A stretch of DNA of 64,000 nt from Ignavibacteriales bacterium (GCA_016707585.1 JADJHL010000005.1:124001-188000), one strand, 5' to 3'. Positions 54,001-62,836 are shown, counted from the first letter of the stretch. Notes: generated by a model not told the origin, from the sequence alone. Numbers and translations are program-made.

Positions 54001-54601
54001 AGCAACAACTGTATGGGCCGATTTAAAAGGATATACAATTCCTAATGATGCAAGCGCAACACAAGAACAAAGGAATATTGCTCTATCTCCTTTTTTTAAT
54101 ACTCTATATGCTGTTAGTGTTCAAAAAAGAAATGCAAACTCCAATTTTGTAACTGGTGATAAATTTATTTTCTCAGTTGAAAATTATCCCTATGCTTTTC
54201 AAGATGCATTTGAATTTACAACAAAGAAAAATGGAGCTCTTACTGAAGAACAAGAAAAATCTTTATTTGATAAAGTAAATGTTTTTCCAAATCCTTTGTA
54301 CGGTTATAATCCATATACAGGATATAATAATCTTGCAGCAGATGATCCTTTTGTGACATTTACAAATCTTCCTAATGAAGAAGTTTCAATTAAAATTTAT
54401 TCTTTATCTGGCCAGCTTTTAAGAACTCTTGTTAAGGATCCTAACTCAACATCTCCATTCTTAAATTGGAATTTACAGAATGAATCAGGTTTAAGAGTTG
54501 CTTCTGGGTTATATCTCGCAATTGTTTCTTCACCAAAATTTGGAGATAAAGTTCTGAAGTTTTCTATTATTATGCCACAAAAACAGTTACCTAGATTCTA
54601 A
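51026..54601 (+). CDS. Large secreted protein with Ca-binding-type repeats and C-terminal sorting-like domain
   Basis: 1191 residues, no recognised overall family. Signal peptide (about 1-26, ending SFGFLGDDK). Asp-rich stretches DGNGDGVYNPVDNNGNGEWD (about 172-191) and DVNLNGVYDDGIDAP resemble calcium-binding thrombospondin-3/dockerin-like repeats. A fibronectin-like region starts near SAPPPPVVTVESNEDFIDLTW (about 513). The C-terminus (VFPNPLYGYNPYTGYNNL, then EEVSIKIYSLSGQLLRTLV, VASGLYLAIVSSPKFGDKVL) matches a T9SS type A-like sorting domain with an insertion and a short tail. Lies 38 bases after the TonB receptor and before the PorV-like gene, so it may be cargo or surface partner of the receptor (inference). 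Confidence 0.72.
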   Translation: MKNNMSLYQFRFLIILLVIAPISFGFLGDDKSGTKQNKPIYKLSSTTDEGGKKGDAYRLNINNINLPLNRKGVIAAVNIPNDDPNIDGAGGKFGNHVFLFSGGFFLSGYANGTLFTNAVASASLVEDYTPGLAGTSGDPRAQLYVIKSADPAFGTAWQDWKDAVDLGADFYDGNGDGVYNPVDNNGNGEWDPDEDKPDIIGDETVWTVYWDGVAAPQRRYNNVSPLGIEVRQTVFAYASAGAIGNLIFVRYRFKYVGLGDPNEPNTLDNVLFGVWADVDLGDAADDLVGSDIGRNAGYTYNSKTDAEYGTQTPCYMIDFFSGPIDYIPGVTYTDVNLNGVYDDGIDAPLDTAFSFKGQLIGLETFPGATNLPIASFIQYINNDPSLNDPSNREEARNYMEGKTRDGENVDPCTFPYGNVKDGTNCIDVDPRYWYSGDPVANNGNGSGWINIVAADSRQMTNTGPFTLRKNEEKEIVVAYVVGQGENPKNSITVARAIDDGAQTIFNLNFLAPSAPPPPVVTVESNEDFIDLTWPTKEQFKYSSKSSTWDVKFGGYNVYAFQTFSSSEKINNQPNISLIGRYQVNDYINNLYAKNGATGGIEILYPASPKENRLDSNIYKNPETGILRFRLTEDPFTGGKLIKGKPYYLLVTAYGVNFDALFTKSGIDSVYFTDYYLTDQTFVQAVENPKSQNAIKTVLMGKDIYSPPVPVEEITGKVGPSDGRMQIDIVDKASLTGDKYKVSFFPDKSTEKFSSFWKLENTTTNTVLIDSAKDYNYGDKDINFRSAEGFIVKLEKQIPRIAKIDYNTSTVWYTDTTKTNYYYLAKDIDQSKLLGAMTGDLKNKSTNIVSAVDLRNVELRFGEQGKAYRYLVGFVGTNPPARRNSYVYAEGVTSANPSVPANLLTQIGKLGEGFVDVPFTAWIKDDPYGESRQLAVGFLERTSLDGSTVTGGKPDGLWDSGTSIDSTAEFIFIFNSSYDPNGNQQELKGNFPAATTVWADLKGYTIPNDASATQEQRNIALSPFFNTLYAVSVQKRNANSNFVTGDKFIFSVENYPYAFQDAFEFTTKKNGALTEEQEKSLFDKVNVFPNPLYGYNPYTGYNNLAADDPFVTFTNLPNEEVSIKIYSLSGQLLRTLVKDPNSTSPFLNWNLQNESGLRVASGLYLAIVSSPKFGDKVLKFSIIMPQKQLPRF

Positions 54602-54612
54602 TGATTTGATTT

Positions 54613-54633
54613 GGGCAGATTTATAATCTGCCC
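54613..54633 (+). terminator. Hairpin after the large secreted protein gene
   Basis: GGGCAGATT (54613-54621), loop TAT, AATCTGCCC (54625-54633): 9 pairs. No proper T run follows, so it could be a weak terminator or an mRNA-stabilising hairpin before the PorV-like gene. Confidence 0.45.
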
Positions 54634-54669
54634 ATATTTAAAAATTTATAACATATGTGGAGTTTCGAA

Positions 54670-55686
54670 ATGAAAAAAATAGTACTAATAATTTTTACAA
54701 TAATTATAACTGCATCTGTTTATGCCGGGGATACTTCTCGCAAGGGTACCACAGGAGCAGATCAATTGTTAATACCGGTTGGTGCACGTAGTATTGCTAC
54801 CGGCGGAGCTTTTATATCTAACGTAATTGGCTTAGAGTCAATCTATTATAATCCTGCTGGTTTGGATATAAATAAAAGAGCTGAAGCCATGTTTAGTTAT
54901 ATGAATTACATCGCTGATATTAATATGTCATATTTTGCTGTTGGTGCAAGCCTGGGTGATTTTGGTTCAGTTGGTTTAAGTCTAAAATCATTTGATTTTG
55001 GTCTTATACCGGTTACAACTAATGAATTACCTGATGGTACAGGAAGCACATATTCACCAACATTTATTACAATAGGTGTTACTTATTCTAAAGTTTTAAC
55101 TGATCGTGTTTCAATTGGAACAAATTTAAAATTTATAAATGAAAGTATTGGTAATTCAACTGCAAGTGGATTTGCTATTGATGCTGGTGTTCAATATAAA
55201 TTTAATAATAATATATCAATTGGAGCTACAATAAATAATATTGGAACAAATATGAACTATGCGGGACAGGATTTACGCGTTAAAACAGAAGTTCCTAGTG
55301 GTACTCTTGGTTCATCAGATGGTACATATGAAGTTGTAACAGAACCATTCCAATTGCCAAGTTATTTTCAGTTAAGTTTAGCTTATCAAGAAAATATAGA
55401 TGAGCAAAATCAATTAATGTTTGGAGGCTCATTTACTGCTAATAATTCACTGGAAGATGTGTTTAATTTTGGTCTTGAGTATAGCTTCATCAACACATTA
55501 TTCTTAAGAGCCGGTTATAATGTATTAACTGAAAATAGTAGTGAATCAATTTATGGGTTTACGGCTGGTGCTGGCGTTAATTATGATATTTCTACAATAG
55601 GCGTTTCTTTTGATTACGCTTATAGAGATGTTAAAGATTTTCCAACATCAAACCACATTTTTACTGTTAAATTAGCGTTCCAATAG
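54670..55686 (+). CDS. PorV/PorQ-family outer-membrane beta-barrel protein
   Basis: 338 residues. Signal peptide (MKKIVLIIFTIIITASVYAG). Then QLLIPVGARSIATGGAFISN and GLESIYYNPAGLDIN, the hallmark opening of PorV/PorQ (UPF0164) proteins, and alternating barrel strands to a C-terminal HIFTVKLAFQ. PorV shuttles T9SS cargo to the attachment complex. The frame opens at 54655, but ATG 54670, after GGAG, gives the proper signal peptide. A terminator follows. Confidence 0.85.
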   Translation: MKKIVLIIFTIIITASVYAGDTSRKGTTGADQLLIPVGARSIATGGAFISNVIGLESIYYNPAGLDINKRAEAMFSYMNYIADINMSYFAVGASLGDFGSVGLSLKSFDFGLIPVTTNELPDGTGSTYSPTFITIGVTYSKVLTDRVSIGTNLKFINESIGNSTASGFAIDAGVQYKFNNNISIGATINNIGTNMNYAGQDLRVKTEVPSGTLGSSDGTYEVVTEPFQLPSYFQLSLAYQENIDEQNQLMFGGSFTANNSLEDVFNFGLEYSFINTLFLRAGYNVLTENSSESIYGFTAGAGVNYDISTIGVSFDYAYRDVKDFPTSNHIFTVKLAFQ

Positions 55687-55707
55687 TAAATGGTTAGTTG
55701 TGTTTTT

Positions 55708-55738
55708 AGCGTCTATTGTAATCAATAGACGCTTTTTT
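55708..55738 (+). terminator. Intrinsic terminator after the PorV-like gene
   Basis: AGCGTCTATTG (55708-55718), loop TAAT, CAATAGACGCT (55723-55733), with T run to 55738. A perfect 11-pair stem. Confidence 0.92.
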
Positions 55739-55759
55739 ATTTATAATGAAAGTACTTAG

Positions 55760-57126
55760 ATGAAAAAAATATTTTTACTATCACTTCTTTTTAACATCTT
55801 TTCGATAGCTCAATCCAACTTTGATTTTGAATTTGACTACGCTCAATTTGGATATGATTCAGCATCAAATTATGTTGAGTTTTATTACTCTTTCAATCAA
55901 GCATCATTAAAAGCAGAAGTTGCTAACTCAGGAAATAATCTTGAAGCTCTGCTGAAAATTTTTGTGCAGAATACTCTAACTGGTGATACTGTTGTATATA
56001 ATCAGTGGATGGTTAAACATCAAGTTGATACTTCTTTAAATGATAACCAATTACTAATCGGAACTTTAGGATTTGTTATTCCTTCAGGTATTTATGATTG
56101 CAGGATTATTGGTTCTGATATTCATAATCCGGAAATGAACAGAACAATTACTGAGCAGATTAAAATAAATCCTTTCATAAATGGGACATTAAATATTAGT
56201 GACATTCAACTTGCATCAAAAATGGTTCAAGGTAGTGAAAATACAAGTTCAATATTTTACAAAAACACTTACGAAGTTATTCCGAATCCGAATGTAGTAT
56301 TTGGACAATCACAACCAGCATTATTTTTTATGCTGAAGTCTATAACGTTCAATCTCCAGCAATAAAGAGTTCTATGCTTAAGATGACTCAGATGCTTTAC
56401 AATAGCAAAGGTAAACTGATAAAAGAAAAAAGTAAATACTTAACTCGCAATACAAATACGCGAGTTGAAGTTGGATCACAAATATTAACAAACTATCCTT
56501 CAGACACATATACACTTGTAATTGCATTAATTGATAGTGCAGCAAATACAGGAGTTTCTACTGCAAAGAAGTTTTTTATATATAACCCCAATGTTGCAAT
56601 TGTAGATACATTTGAAACTTCAACAACATCTGTACTTAGTTCTACTTTTGGATCAATGTCTGAAGAAGAACTTGATGACCTTTTTAATAAAGCAAAATAT
56701 CTTGCCTCAAAAACAGAAATTGATAGATGGGAAAAACTTTCAAACATTGATGGGAAGAGAGAGTTTATGTTTGAATTCTGGAAACAGAAAGATGAATATT
56801 CTGCAAGTCAGACAAATGATTCTTACAGACAATATGTTCAACGTATTGAATTATGTAATGATAGATTTACCTCAATGGGTAAGGCAGGTTGGAAAACAGA
56901 TAGAGGTAGAATATTTTTACTTTATGGTGAACCAAGTGAAATTGAACGTTATCCAAATCAGTTAGAAACAAGGCCTTATGAAATATGGCATTATAATGAA
57001 ATAGAAGGTGGAGTATATTTTGTATTTGCTGATATAACTGGTTTCTCGGATTATATGTTGCTTACTTCAACTAAACGCGGTGAGTTACGGGATGATAACT
57101 GGTCAAGAAGAATTGTTGTTCAGTAA
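55760..57126 (+). CDS. GWxTD domain protein, with an apparent frameshift
   Basis: Signal peptide (about 1-18), an N-terminal beta-rich region, then the GWxTD domain near the C-terminus (MGKAGWKTDRGRIFLLYGEP, RPYEIWHYNEIEGGVYFVF). Families with this domain occur in Ignavibacteria, Bacteroidota and Acidobacteria; their function is unknown. The frame breaks at the T6 run 56324-56329: the first part ends at 56365, and the second is open from before 56374. Adding one T gives LFFYAEVYNVQSPAIKSSML across the site and one protein of 455 residues. The simplest reading is a missed T in the consensus; a real frameshift is possible. Confidence 0.82.
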
Positions 57127-57154
57127 TCATATTCATAAAACTTAAAATTATTAA

Positions 57155-57191
57155 AGAACCTGAACTTATTTTATAATATTGTTCAGGTTCT
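57155..57191 (+). terminator. Terminator-like hairpin after the GWxTD gene
   Basis: AGAACCTGAAC (57155-57165), 15-base AT-rich loop, GTTCAGGTTCT (57181-57191): 11 perfect pairs. Only a short mixed AT sequence follows, so efficiency is uncertain. Confidence 0.55.
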
Positions 57192-57288
57192 CATAATTTC
57201 TGAAAAAATCTCCCGTTTTCTTTTTACTTATCTCTGATTAATAAATCCTCTTATTTCACTATTTTTAAATCAAACAAATAATAATTCT

Positions 57289-58158
57289 GTGAAAAATATT
57301 TTAGAATACATACTTTTTGTTCTGTTAAGTTATTTATGCCGTTTAATAGGATTAAAGCTCTCCAGAAAATTTTCATCTTTGATTGCTTTATTTTTCTTTT
57401 ATTTGCTTCCAATCCGTAAAGATGTGGTATTTGATAATCTAAAACATGCGTTCCCACAATTATCTGATGAAGAAATAAGAAAAATTGCATTGGCTAGTTA
57501 TAAAAGTTTTACTTTAACTCTGGTAGAGATTTTATATTTACCATGGATGAGTAAAGAAGAAATTTCTGACGTTATAAAATTTGAAAAATTAAATTTGATT
57601 CTTGAAAAAGAAAAAGAGAACAATGGTGTAATTTTATTATCAGCGCATTTTGGTAATTGGGAGTATTGTGCTATAGGTGCAGGAATTTTACTGAATAAAA
57701 AATTTTCAGTTGTGGTAAAATCACAACGGAACCCTTTTGTTAATGATTGGATGAATAGATTTAGAACAAAGTGGTCAAATGAAGTAGTTCCTTTAGGACT
57801 TTCGATTAGAAATGTATATGCAGTTTTACTAAATAAAGGGATTGTTGCAATGGTTGCTGATCAGAGAGGACCGATAGAGAGTATTAAATTAGAATTTTTT
57901 GGAAGAAAAACTTCTGTTTATACCGGGCCCGCTGTTTTAGCACTAAAAATGAACACGCCTATCATTTATGGAATTTCAGTTAGACAACCGGATTTTTCTT
58001 ACAAAGTTATTCTTGATGAAATTAGTAAAGAAAATCTTCCTGAAGATTATGATGAAAGAGTTAAAGTATTAAGTAAAAGAATGTTAAAATATCTTGAGGA
58101 AGCAATTAGAAAAAATCCTGAACAATGGTTTTGGATGCATAAAAGATGGAAACACTAA
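57289..58158 (+). CDS. Lysophospholipid/lipid A acyltransferase (LpxL/HtrB family)
   Basis: 289 residues. N-terminal membrane segment, then the catalytic SAHFGNWEY (HX4E), followed by VKSQRNPFVNDWMNRFRTKW and VADQRGPIESIKLEFFGRKT, as in LpxL-family enzymes that add a secondary acyl chain to lipid A. NPEQWFWMHKRWKH closes the protein, which is the family's usual ending. The start is GTG 57289. It directly precedes the heptosyltransferase gene, consistent with lipopolysaccharide synthesis. Confidence 0.88.
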   Translation: MKNILEYILFVLLSYLCRLIGLKLSRKFSSLIALFFFYLLPIRKDVVFDNLKHAFPQLSDEEIRKIALASYKSFTLTLVEILYLPWMSKEEISDVIKFEKLNLILEKEKENNGVILLSAHFGNWEYCAIGAGILLNKKFSVVVKSQRNPFVNDWMNRFRTKWSNEVVPLGLSIRNVYAVLLNKGIVAMVADQRGPIESIKLEFFGRKTSVYTGPAVLALKMNTPIIYGISVRQPDFSYKVILDEISKENLPEDYDERVKVLSKRMLKYLEEAIRKNPEQWFWMHKRWKH

Positions 58159-59184
58159 ATGAATATTGAAAGAATATTATTTATTCAAACTGCATTTTTA
58201 GGTGATGCTATACTTGCATTACCAGCAATACAAAAATTAAAAGAGCTTAATCCTGATTCTCAAATTGATGTTTTATGCATTCCAGAAACTGAAGAAATAT
58301 TCAGTGCATCACCAAGCATAAATAAAGTAATTGTTATCGATAAAAAAAGTCAACACAAATCTTTATTTAAAACTTACAAATTTATTAAACAGATTAAGGT
58401 AAATAATTATACAAAAATTTATTCACTACATCGGTCGTTACGAACTGCACTGATTATAATGTTGCTTGAAGTCAGAGAAACTTATGGATTTGACATATCT
58501 AGTTTGATGCATGTTTATAAAAATTTAGTAAAATATGAATTATCAAAACACGAAGTACAGCGAAACCTTGATTTAATAGGGTTCAACTATGATCAAGAAA
58601 GCTGGAAAATACTTCCAGAAATCTATATAACAGCAGAAACCAAAAATAAAATTAATTTATTTTTAACTGATGATAATTTAAATAGTGGTTTTATTGCAAT
58701 TGCACCTGGAAGTGTTTGGAATACAAAAAAATATCCAGCAGAATATTTTGAAGAACTAATCAAACATTTTATTGATGAAAATGAAAAAGTAGTGTTAATT
58801 GGCAGCAAAAAAGATAGTGTAGATTGCTCGGTTATCGCATCAAAGTTTAATGATAAAGTTTACAATGCTTCGGGTAAATTTACAGTTATAGAAAGTATTG
58901 AATTGTTAAAACGTGCAAAGTTTTTAATATCAAATGATAGCGCACCAACGCATATGGCAATGTGTGCTGATATAAAAACTTTAACAATCTATTGTTCAAC
59001 AGTTCCTGAGTTTGGTTTTTATCCTTACAACAAAAAAAGTTCTTATATAAGTTTTAATGATTTGAAATGTAAACCTTGTGGAATACATGGTTATCATTCC
59101 TGCCCAATAAAAACATTTGATTGTGGAAAAAAACTTTTACCGCAACATATAATTGAAAAGTTTGAGGAAATATTAAGTGATTGA
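58159..59184 (+). CDS. Glycosyltransferase family 9 (heptosyltransferase II-like)
   Basis: 341 residues. ILFIQTAFLGDAILALPAIQ at the N-terminus, IAIAPGSVWNTKKYPAEYFE in the middle, KVVLIGSKKDSVDC, and LISNDSAPTHMAMCADIKTL, the donor-binding block of GT9. A Cys-rich end (CKPCGIHGYHSCPIKTFDCG) is common in Bacteroidota members. Probably adds heptose to lipopolysaccharide core. Begins one base after the acyltransferase stop and overlaps the next gene by 8. Confidence 0.9.
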   Translation: MNIERILFIQTAFLGDAILALPAIQKLKELNPDSQIDVLCIPETEEIFSASPSINKVIVIDKKSQHKSLFKTYKFIKQIKVNNYTKIYSLHRSLRTALIIMLLEVRETYGFDISSLMHVYKNLVKYELSKHEVQRNLDLIGFNYDQESWKILPEIYITAETKNKINLFLTDDNLNSGFIAIAPGSVWNTKKYPAEYFEELIKHFIDENEKVVLIGSKKDSVDCSVIASKFNDKVYNASGKFTVIESIELLKRAKFLISNDSAPTHMAMCADIKTLTIYCSTVPEFGFYPYNKKSSYISFNDLKCKPCGIHGYHSCPIKTFDCGKKLLPQHIIEKFEEILSD

Positions 59185-59812
59185 AAAAAAAGAATCGTTA
59201 CTAATTAATATTGATGAAAGTTTTGAAGCCGGAATCAATATTGCAAAAGAATTATTTCTAAATGGCTCTATATTTATTTATCCCACAGATACAATTTATG
59301 GTTTTGGCGGTAATCCATTAAATGAAAGTACAATAAAAAAAATCAGTGAGATTAAGGGCAAGCAAAATTGGCGCAGATACATTTTTCTAATTTCTGATAT
59401 TGAAGTACTAAAAAATTATGCTGATGTTGACTCTGAAAAATATCTTGATTTTCTTCTTTCAATTTGGCCGAATCCTGTCTCTGTGATTCTAAAATTAAAT
59501 AAAAAATATCAAGAAATATTTCAGTCAGAAACAGGAGCTTTTAGAATCCCGAATCATAGATTTTGCCATAAACTAATTAGCGAACTAAAAATGCCACTAA
59601 TATCTACTAGTGTAAACAGAACTGGCAATGAGCCTTTAAACGATCCTTCTGTAATAATCCAGGAGTTTTTAAGCGAGGTTGAAGCATTTTTTTATACTGA
59701 TAAAAAGTCTTTTTTCGAAGCCTCAACTTTAATTGATCTTACTGAAGATAAACCGAAATTGGTGCGTGAGGGTAGAATTAAATTTGTGGAATTAATGAAA
59801 AAGCTGAATTAG
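59177..59812 (+). CDS. Threonylcarbamoyl-AMP synthase (Sua5/YciO/YrdC family)
   Basis: 211 residues. Makes threonylcarbamoyl-AMP for the t6A tRNA modification. GSIFIYPTDTIYGFGGNPLN and the Ser-x-Asn of LISTSVNRTGNEP are conserved. The usual KxR signature reads KGKQNWRR, a small departure from the KGRP form of TsaC, so the YciO branch is possible. No Sua5 C-terminal domain. The start is GTG 59177, overlapping the previous gene. Confidence 0.82.
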   Translation: MIEKKESLLINIDESFEAGINIAKELFLNGSIFIYPTDTIYGFGGNPLNESTIKKISEIKGKQNWRRYIFLISDIEVLKNYADVDSEKYLDFLLSIWPNPVSVILKLNKKYQEIFQSETGAFRIPNHRFCHKLISELKMPLISTSVNRTGNEPLNDPSVIIQEFLSEVEAFFYTDKKSFFEASTLIDLTEDKPKLVREGRIKFVELMKKLN

Positions 59813-59831
59813 ATTTGAAGTAAAATAAATT

Positions 59832-60653
59832 ATGATGCGAAAAATAAAAAAAATAAGAAACTATTCATTAATTGTTGTGCCTGAAGAAACTTCAAGCGAG
59901 CCACGTTCGTTTAAAATATCTTCTGTCAAACTTTTTACTTATATAATTATTTATAGTTTAATTATTTCTGTTTTGGGATTTTATTTAATAAGCTTTACAC
60001 CATTAAGTGAAATAATTTTTCCGTATTCATTTCGTCTTTCTGATTCTGACAAAAAGAAAGTGGAAGTATTGAATGATAAAGTAGTCTTTCTTGCTCAGGA
60101 AATAGAATCACTTAAATCTGTTAATAAAAGATTAAAGTTTGCTATTATGCTTGGTGATTCTACACTAATACAAAATCAAAAAGAAGCAAAAGATTCTGGT
60201 AAAGGTAAAATTAAATCGGGCGGAAATATTTTAGCGGTTGTTAAAGATTTATTATTAAAATATAATTTAGTTCAAAGTAGTGAAATAACTTTTATTAAAC
60301 CTGCAGAAGGTTTTATCAGTAAATATTTTGACCTTGCTAAAGGTCACTTTGGAACCGATTATGTAATGAAAGAACGAAGTCCTGTTTTTGCTTCTGCAAA
60401 TGGCTATGTTGTTTTTGCAGATTATACAACAAATTTTGGTTATACTGTAATAATCAATCATCAGGAAAATTATGTTACAAAATATCTTCACTGTTCATCA
60501 CTTCTAAAAAATGAAGGTGATATTGTTAGACAAGGTGAGCTTATTGCACTAAGTGGAAATTCGGGAACAGAATCATCAGGACCGCATTTGCATTTTGAAA
60601 TCTGGAAAAATGGAAAACCTATAAATCCTGATAATATTTTAATTAAATTTTAG
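59832..60653 (+). CDS. M23-family metallopeptidase
   Basis: 273 residues. One membrane segment (about 33-53), a coiled-coil region (KKKVEVLNDKVVFLAQEIES), then an M23/LytM domain with HFGTD (first zinc ligands), YLHCSSLL, and GPHLHFEIW. The catalytic ligands are intact, so it can cut peptidoglycan cross-links. A downstream bactofilin gene after 9 bases matches the common bactofilin-M23 pair that shapes the cell wall. It starts at ATG 59832 or the adjacent ATG 59835. Confidence 0.9.
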   Translation: MMRKIKKIRNYSLIVVPEETSSEPRSFKISSVKLFTYIIIYSLIISVLGFYLISFTPLSEIIFPYSFRLSDSDKKKVEVLNDKVVFLAQEIESLKSVNKRLKFAIMLGDSTLIQNQKEAKDSGKGKIKSGGNILAVVKDLLLKYNLVQSSEITFIKPAEGFISKYFDLAKGHFGTDYVMKERSPVFASANGYVVFADYTTNFGYTVIINHQENYVTKYLHCSSLLKNEGDIVRQGELIALSGNSGTESSGPHLHFEIWKNGKPINPDNILIKF

Positions 60654-60662
60654 GAGTTTATT

Positions 60663-61040
60663 TTGAAAACTAAATTAAACGGGAGCTCTATGGAAGACGT
60701 AACAATTATTAGTAGCGGCGTTGTTATTGAAGGTAAAGTAACAAGCAATAGTAATGTTCGTGTAGATGGTGTTGTTAAAGGGGACATCACTGCACAGGGT
60801 AATCTTACAGTTGGTGAGCATGGTAGCATACAGGGACAACTCTCTGGTGAAACAATTTCTATCGGTGGAAAAGTTGATGGAACTGTTAATGCAAAAGAAA
60901 AATTAGTACTTGAATCTAAAGCTGTTTTAAAAGGTGATTTGATAACTAAAATTTTAGTTGTTGAAGCAGGTGCAATGTTTGAAGGTAAAAGCTCAATGGG
61001 CTCACCATCATCATTTAAACCTGTTAGCAAAGGAGAATAA
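60663..61040 (+). CDS. Bactofilin
   Basis: 125-residue polymer-forming cytoskeletal protein. The central repeated right-handed beta-helix shows VDGVVKGDITAQGNLTVGEH and GQLSGETISIGGKVDGTVNA. Flanking ends are short and disordered. It probably polymerises at the membrane with the M23 protein. The start is TTG 60663, preceded by AGGAG at good spacing; ATG 60690 is an alternative. It precedes the ATP synthase operon, as is common in this lineage. Confidence 0.92.
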   Translation: MKTKLNGSSMEDVTIISSGVVIEGKVTSNSNVRVDGVVKGDITAQGNLTVGEHGSIQGQLSGETISIGGKVDGTVNAKEKLVLESKAVLKGDLITKILVVEAGAMFEGKSSMGSPSSFKPVSKGE

Positions 61041-61041
61041 A

Positions 61042-61299
61042 ATGGCGCAAAAACCGGAAGATAATTCCGGCTTTGCCAAATCTCTTCGTGATGTTGGTCC
61101 ATATCTTGGATTAGGACTACAGTTAGCGGCTACCATTGTTTTAATGGTATTATTAGGCAGTTGGTTAGATAAAAAATTTGGTCTCAAATATATTCTTACC
61201 TTAATTTTGGGTTTATTGGGTATTGGAGTAGGAATGTATAATCTAATAAAAACTGTTAATGATCTTGAAAAACGTGATAAAAATGATCCCAAAAAGTAG
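61042..61299 (+). CDS. AtpZ/AtpI-family protein
   Basis: 85 residues with two membrane segments (AATIVLMVLLGSWLDKKFG and ILTLILGLLGIGVGMYNLI), the AtpZ/AtpI pattern. Members precede atpB and help assemble the Fo part. AGGAG lies before the ATG at 61042, one base after the bactofilin stop. An earlier in-frame start inside the bactofilin gene is not needed. Confidence 0.88.
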   Translation: MAQKPEDNSGFAKSLRDVGPYLGLGLQLAATIVLMVLLGSWLDKKFGLKYILTLILGLLGIGVGMYNLIKTVNDLEKRDKNDPKK

Positions 61300-61680
61300 A
61301 TTATTACTGTTTTTATACATTTTCCCGTTGTTATTTGTTATAACTATAACAACTTTTTACTTATCAAATCGTTTAGATAGCCAATTGTTTTATAGTTTAC
61401 TGTATGGGTTTTTATTTCCAACACTAACCTTTTTTTAGGCTATTTAGCAATTCATTTTGGATTTGAAAAAAGTGATAAATTATTTCTGATAATTGTTTTT
61501 GGAGGCTTAATTGTTAGGTTTTTCTTGATGCTGATACTTATAGTAATAGCCCTAAAATTGTTGTTTGTTAGCCTTGATTCGTTTATCTTTACAACCTTTA
61601 TTTTCTATTTCTACTATCTCATAGTAGAGATTTTTATACTAACTCGAAAGAAGAATTTAATAATCAAAACCAAGCAATGA
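61283..61680 (+). CDS. Small membrane protein of the atp operon, with an apparent frameshift
   Basis: ATG 61283 begins MIPKSRLLLFLYIFPLLFVI, but the frame hits TAG at 61436 in the T7 run 61430-61436. Adding one T continues as LGYLAIHFGFEKSDKLFLII, VFGGLIVRFFLMLILIVIAL and ends KTKQ-stop at 61680, giving 132 residues with four membrane segments, as in AtpI-like proteins that lie before atpB. It overlaps AtpZ by 17 bases and atpB by 4. The break is probably a missed T. Confidence 0.7.
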
Positions 61681-62519
61681 TCGACTCAACTTCTGTACAC
61701 CAAATGGTTGATAGCCTAAAGACTACTCACTCAGAGTCAGGTAGCGATTGGATTCTCCATCACGTAATGGATGGAAATTATCTTGATTTTTCTCCCTTGG
61801 GTAAAGTGTATCTTCCTCATTTTGAATTATATGGTTTAGATTTATCAATAACCCGCCACGTACTTTTTATGTGGATTGGAGCTGCTCTTTTGTTTTTTGT
61901 GATGACAAGAGTTGCTAAAGCTTACAAATCTTCCCTTGTTCCAAAAGGATTTACAAATTTTTGGGAAGTATTTATCCTTTTTGTTAGAGATGAAATTGCA
62001 AAACCTACAATTGGAAAAGGATTTGAAAAATTTCTTCCGTATTTGCTTACAGCATTCTTTTTTATTCTATTTGGGAATTTTATAGGATTGATTCCTTTTA
62101 CCGCTACTTTTACAAGTAACATTGCTGTTACTGCAACAATGGCAATCTTTACTTTTCTTGTAATTCAGTTTGGTGGAATAAGAAACAACGGATTTTTTGG
62201 ATACTTTAAAGGATTAATTCCACACGGAGTTCCAGTTTTTCTTTTGCCAATTATGGCTGTTGTTGAACTTTTAGGATTACTTGCAAAACCGTTTGCATTG
62301 GCAATTCGTCTTTTTGCAAATATGACAGCAGGACACATTGTTATTTATGCTTTGATAAGTTTGATATTTGTAATGCAAAGTGTTGGCTGGGCTGGTCTTG
62401 CAATTCCTATGGCTTTATTTATTTACGGACTTGAAGTTTTAGTAGCTTTATTACAGGCTTATATTTTTACAATGCTATCTTCCTTGTTTATAGGAATGGC
62501 TGTTCATCAGGATCATTAA
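61677..62519 (+). CDS. atpB: ATP synthase Fo subunit a
   Basis: 280 residues with 5-6 membrane segments. The C-terminal half has LLGLLAKPFALAIRLFANMTAGHI with the essential Arg of the proton path, and ends in the usual membrane helices. It forms the half-channels with subunit c. It overlaps the preceding gene as ATGA. Confidence 0.95.
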   Translation: MIDSTSVHQMVDSLKTTHSESGSDWILHHVMDGNYLDFSPLGKVYLPHFELYGLDLSITRHVLFMWIGAALLFFVMTRVAKAYKSSLVPKGFTNFWEVFILFVRDEIAKPTIGKGFEKFLPYLLTAFFFILFGNFIGLIPFTATFTSNIAVTATMAIFTFLVIQFGGIRNNGFFGYFKGLIPHGVPVFLLPIMAVVELLGLLAKPFALAIRLFANMTAGHIVIYALISLIFVMQSVGWAGLAIPMALFIYGLEVLVALLQAYIFTMLSSLFIGMAVHQDH

Positions 62520-62560
62520 AAATAATTTATAACATAAAATCTAATTAAAGGAGAACGATA

Positions 62561-62779
62561 ATGGACTTTGCATATTTGGCTGCTGGATTAGGTGCTGGAT
62601 TAACAATCTTTGGCGGTGCTTTGGGCATTGGCAAATTGGCTGCTGCTGCAATGGATGCAAGCGGAAGACAACCAGAAGCTGCTGGTGCAATTAGAACCTC
62701 TATGATCATCGCTGCTGCGTTGATTGAAGGTATCTCATTATTTGCATTGGTAATCTGCTTTATCCTTGCTGGTAAATAA
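62561..62779 (+). CDS. atpE: ATP synthase Fo subunit c
   Basis: 72-residue hairpin of two membrane helices joined by the GRQPEA loop. The ion-carrying Glu lies in AALIEGISLFALVICF. The Gln/Ser ligands of sodium-type rings are not present at the matching positions (Ile and Gly), so proton coupling is likely. AAAGGAGAACG precedes ATG 62561, the strongest ribosome-binding site of the operon, which suits a subunit needed in many copies. Confidence 0.95.
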   Translation: MDFAYLAAGLGAGLTIFGGALGIGKLAAAAMDASGRQPEAAGAIRTSMIIAAALIEGISLFALVICFILAGK

Positions 62780-62836
62780 TTAATTAAATGGAGTGTTTTG
62801 CACTCCAGTTACTAAAAATAATTTTAACAGAAGATT

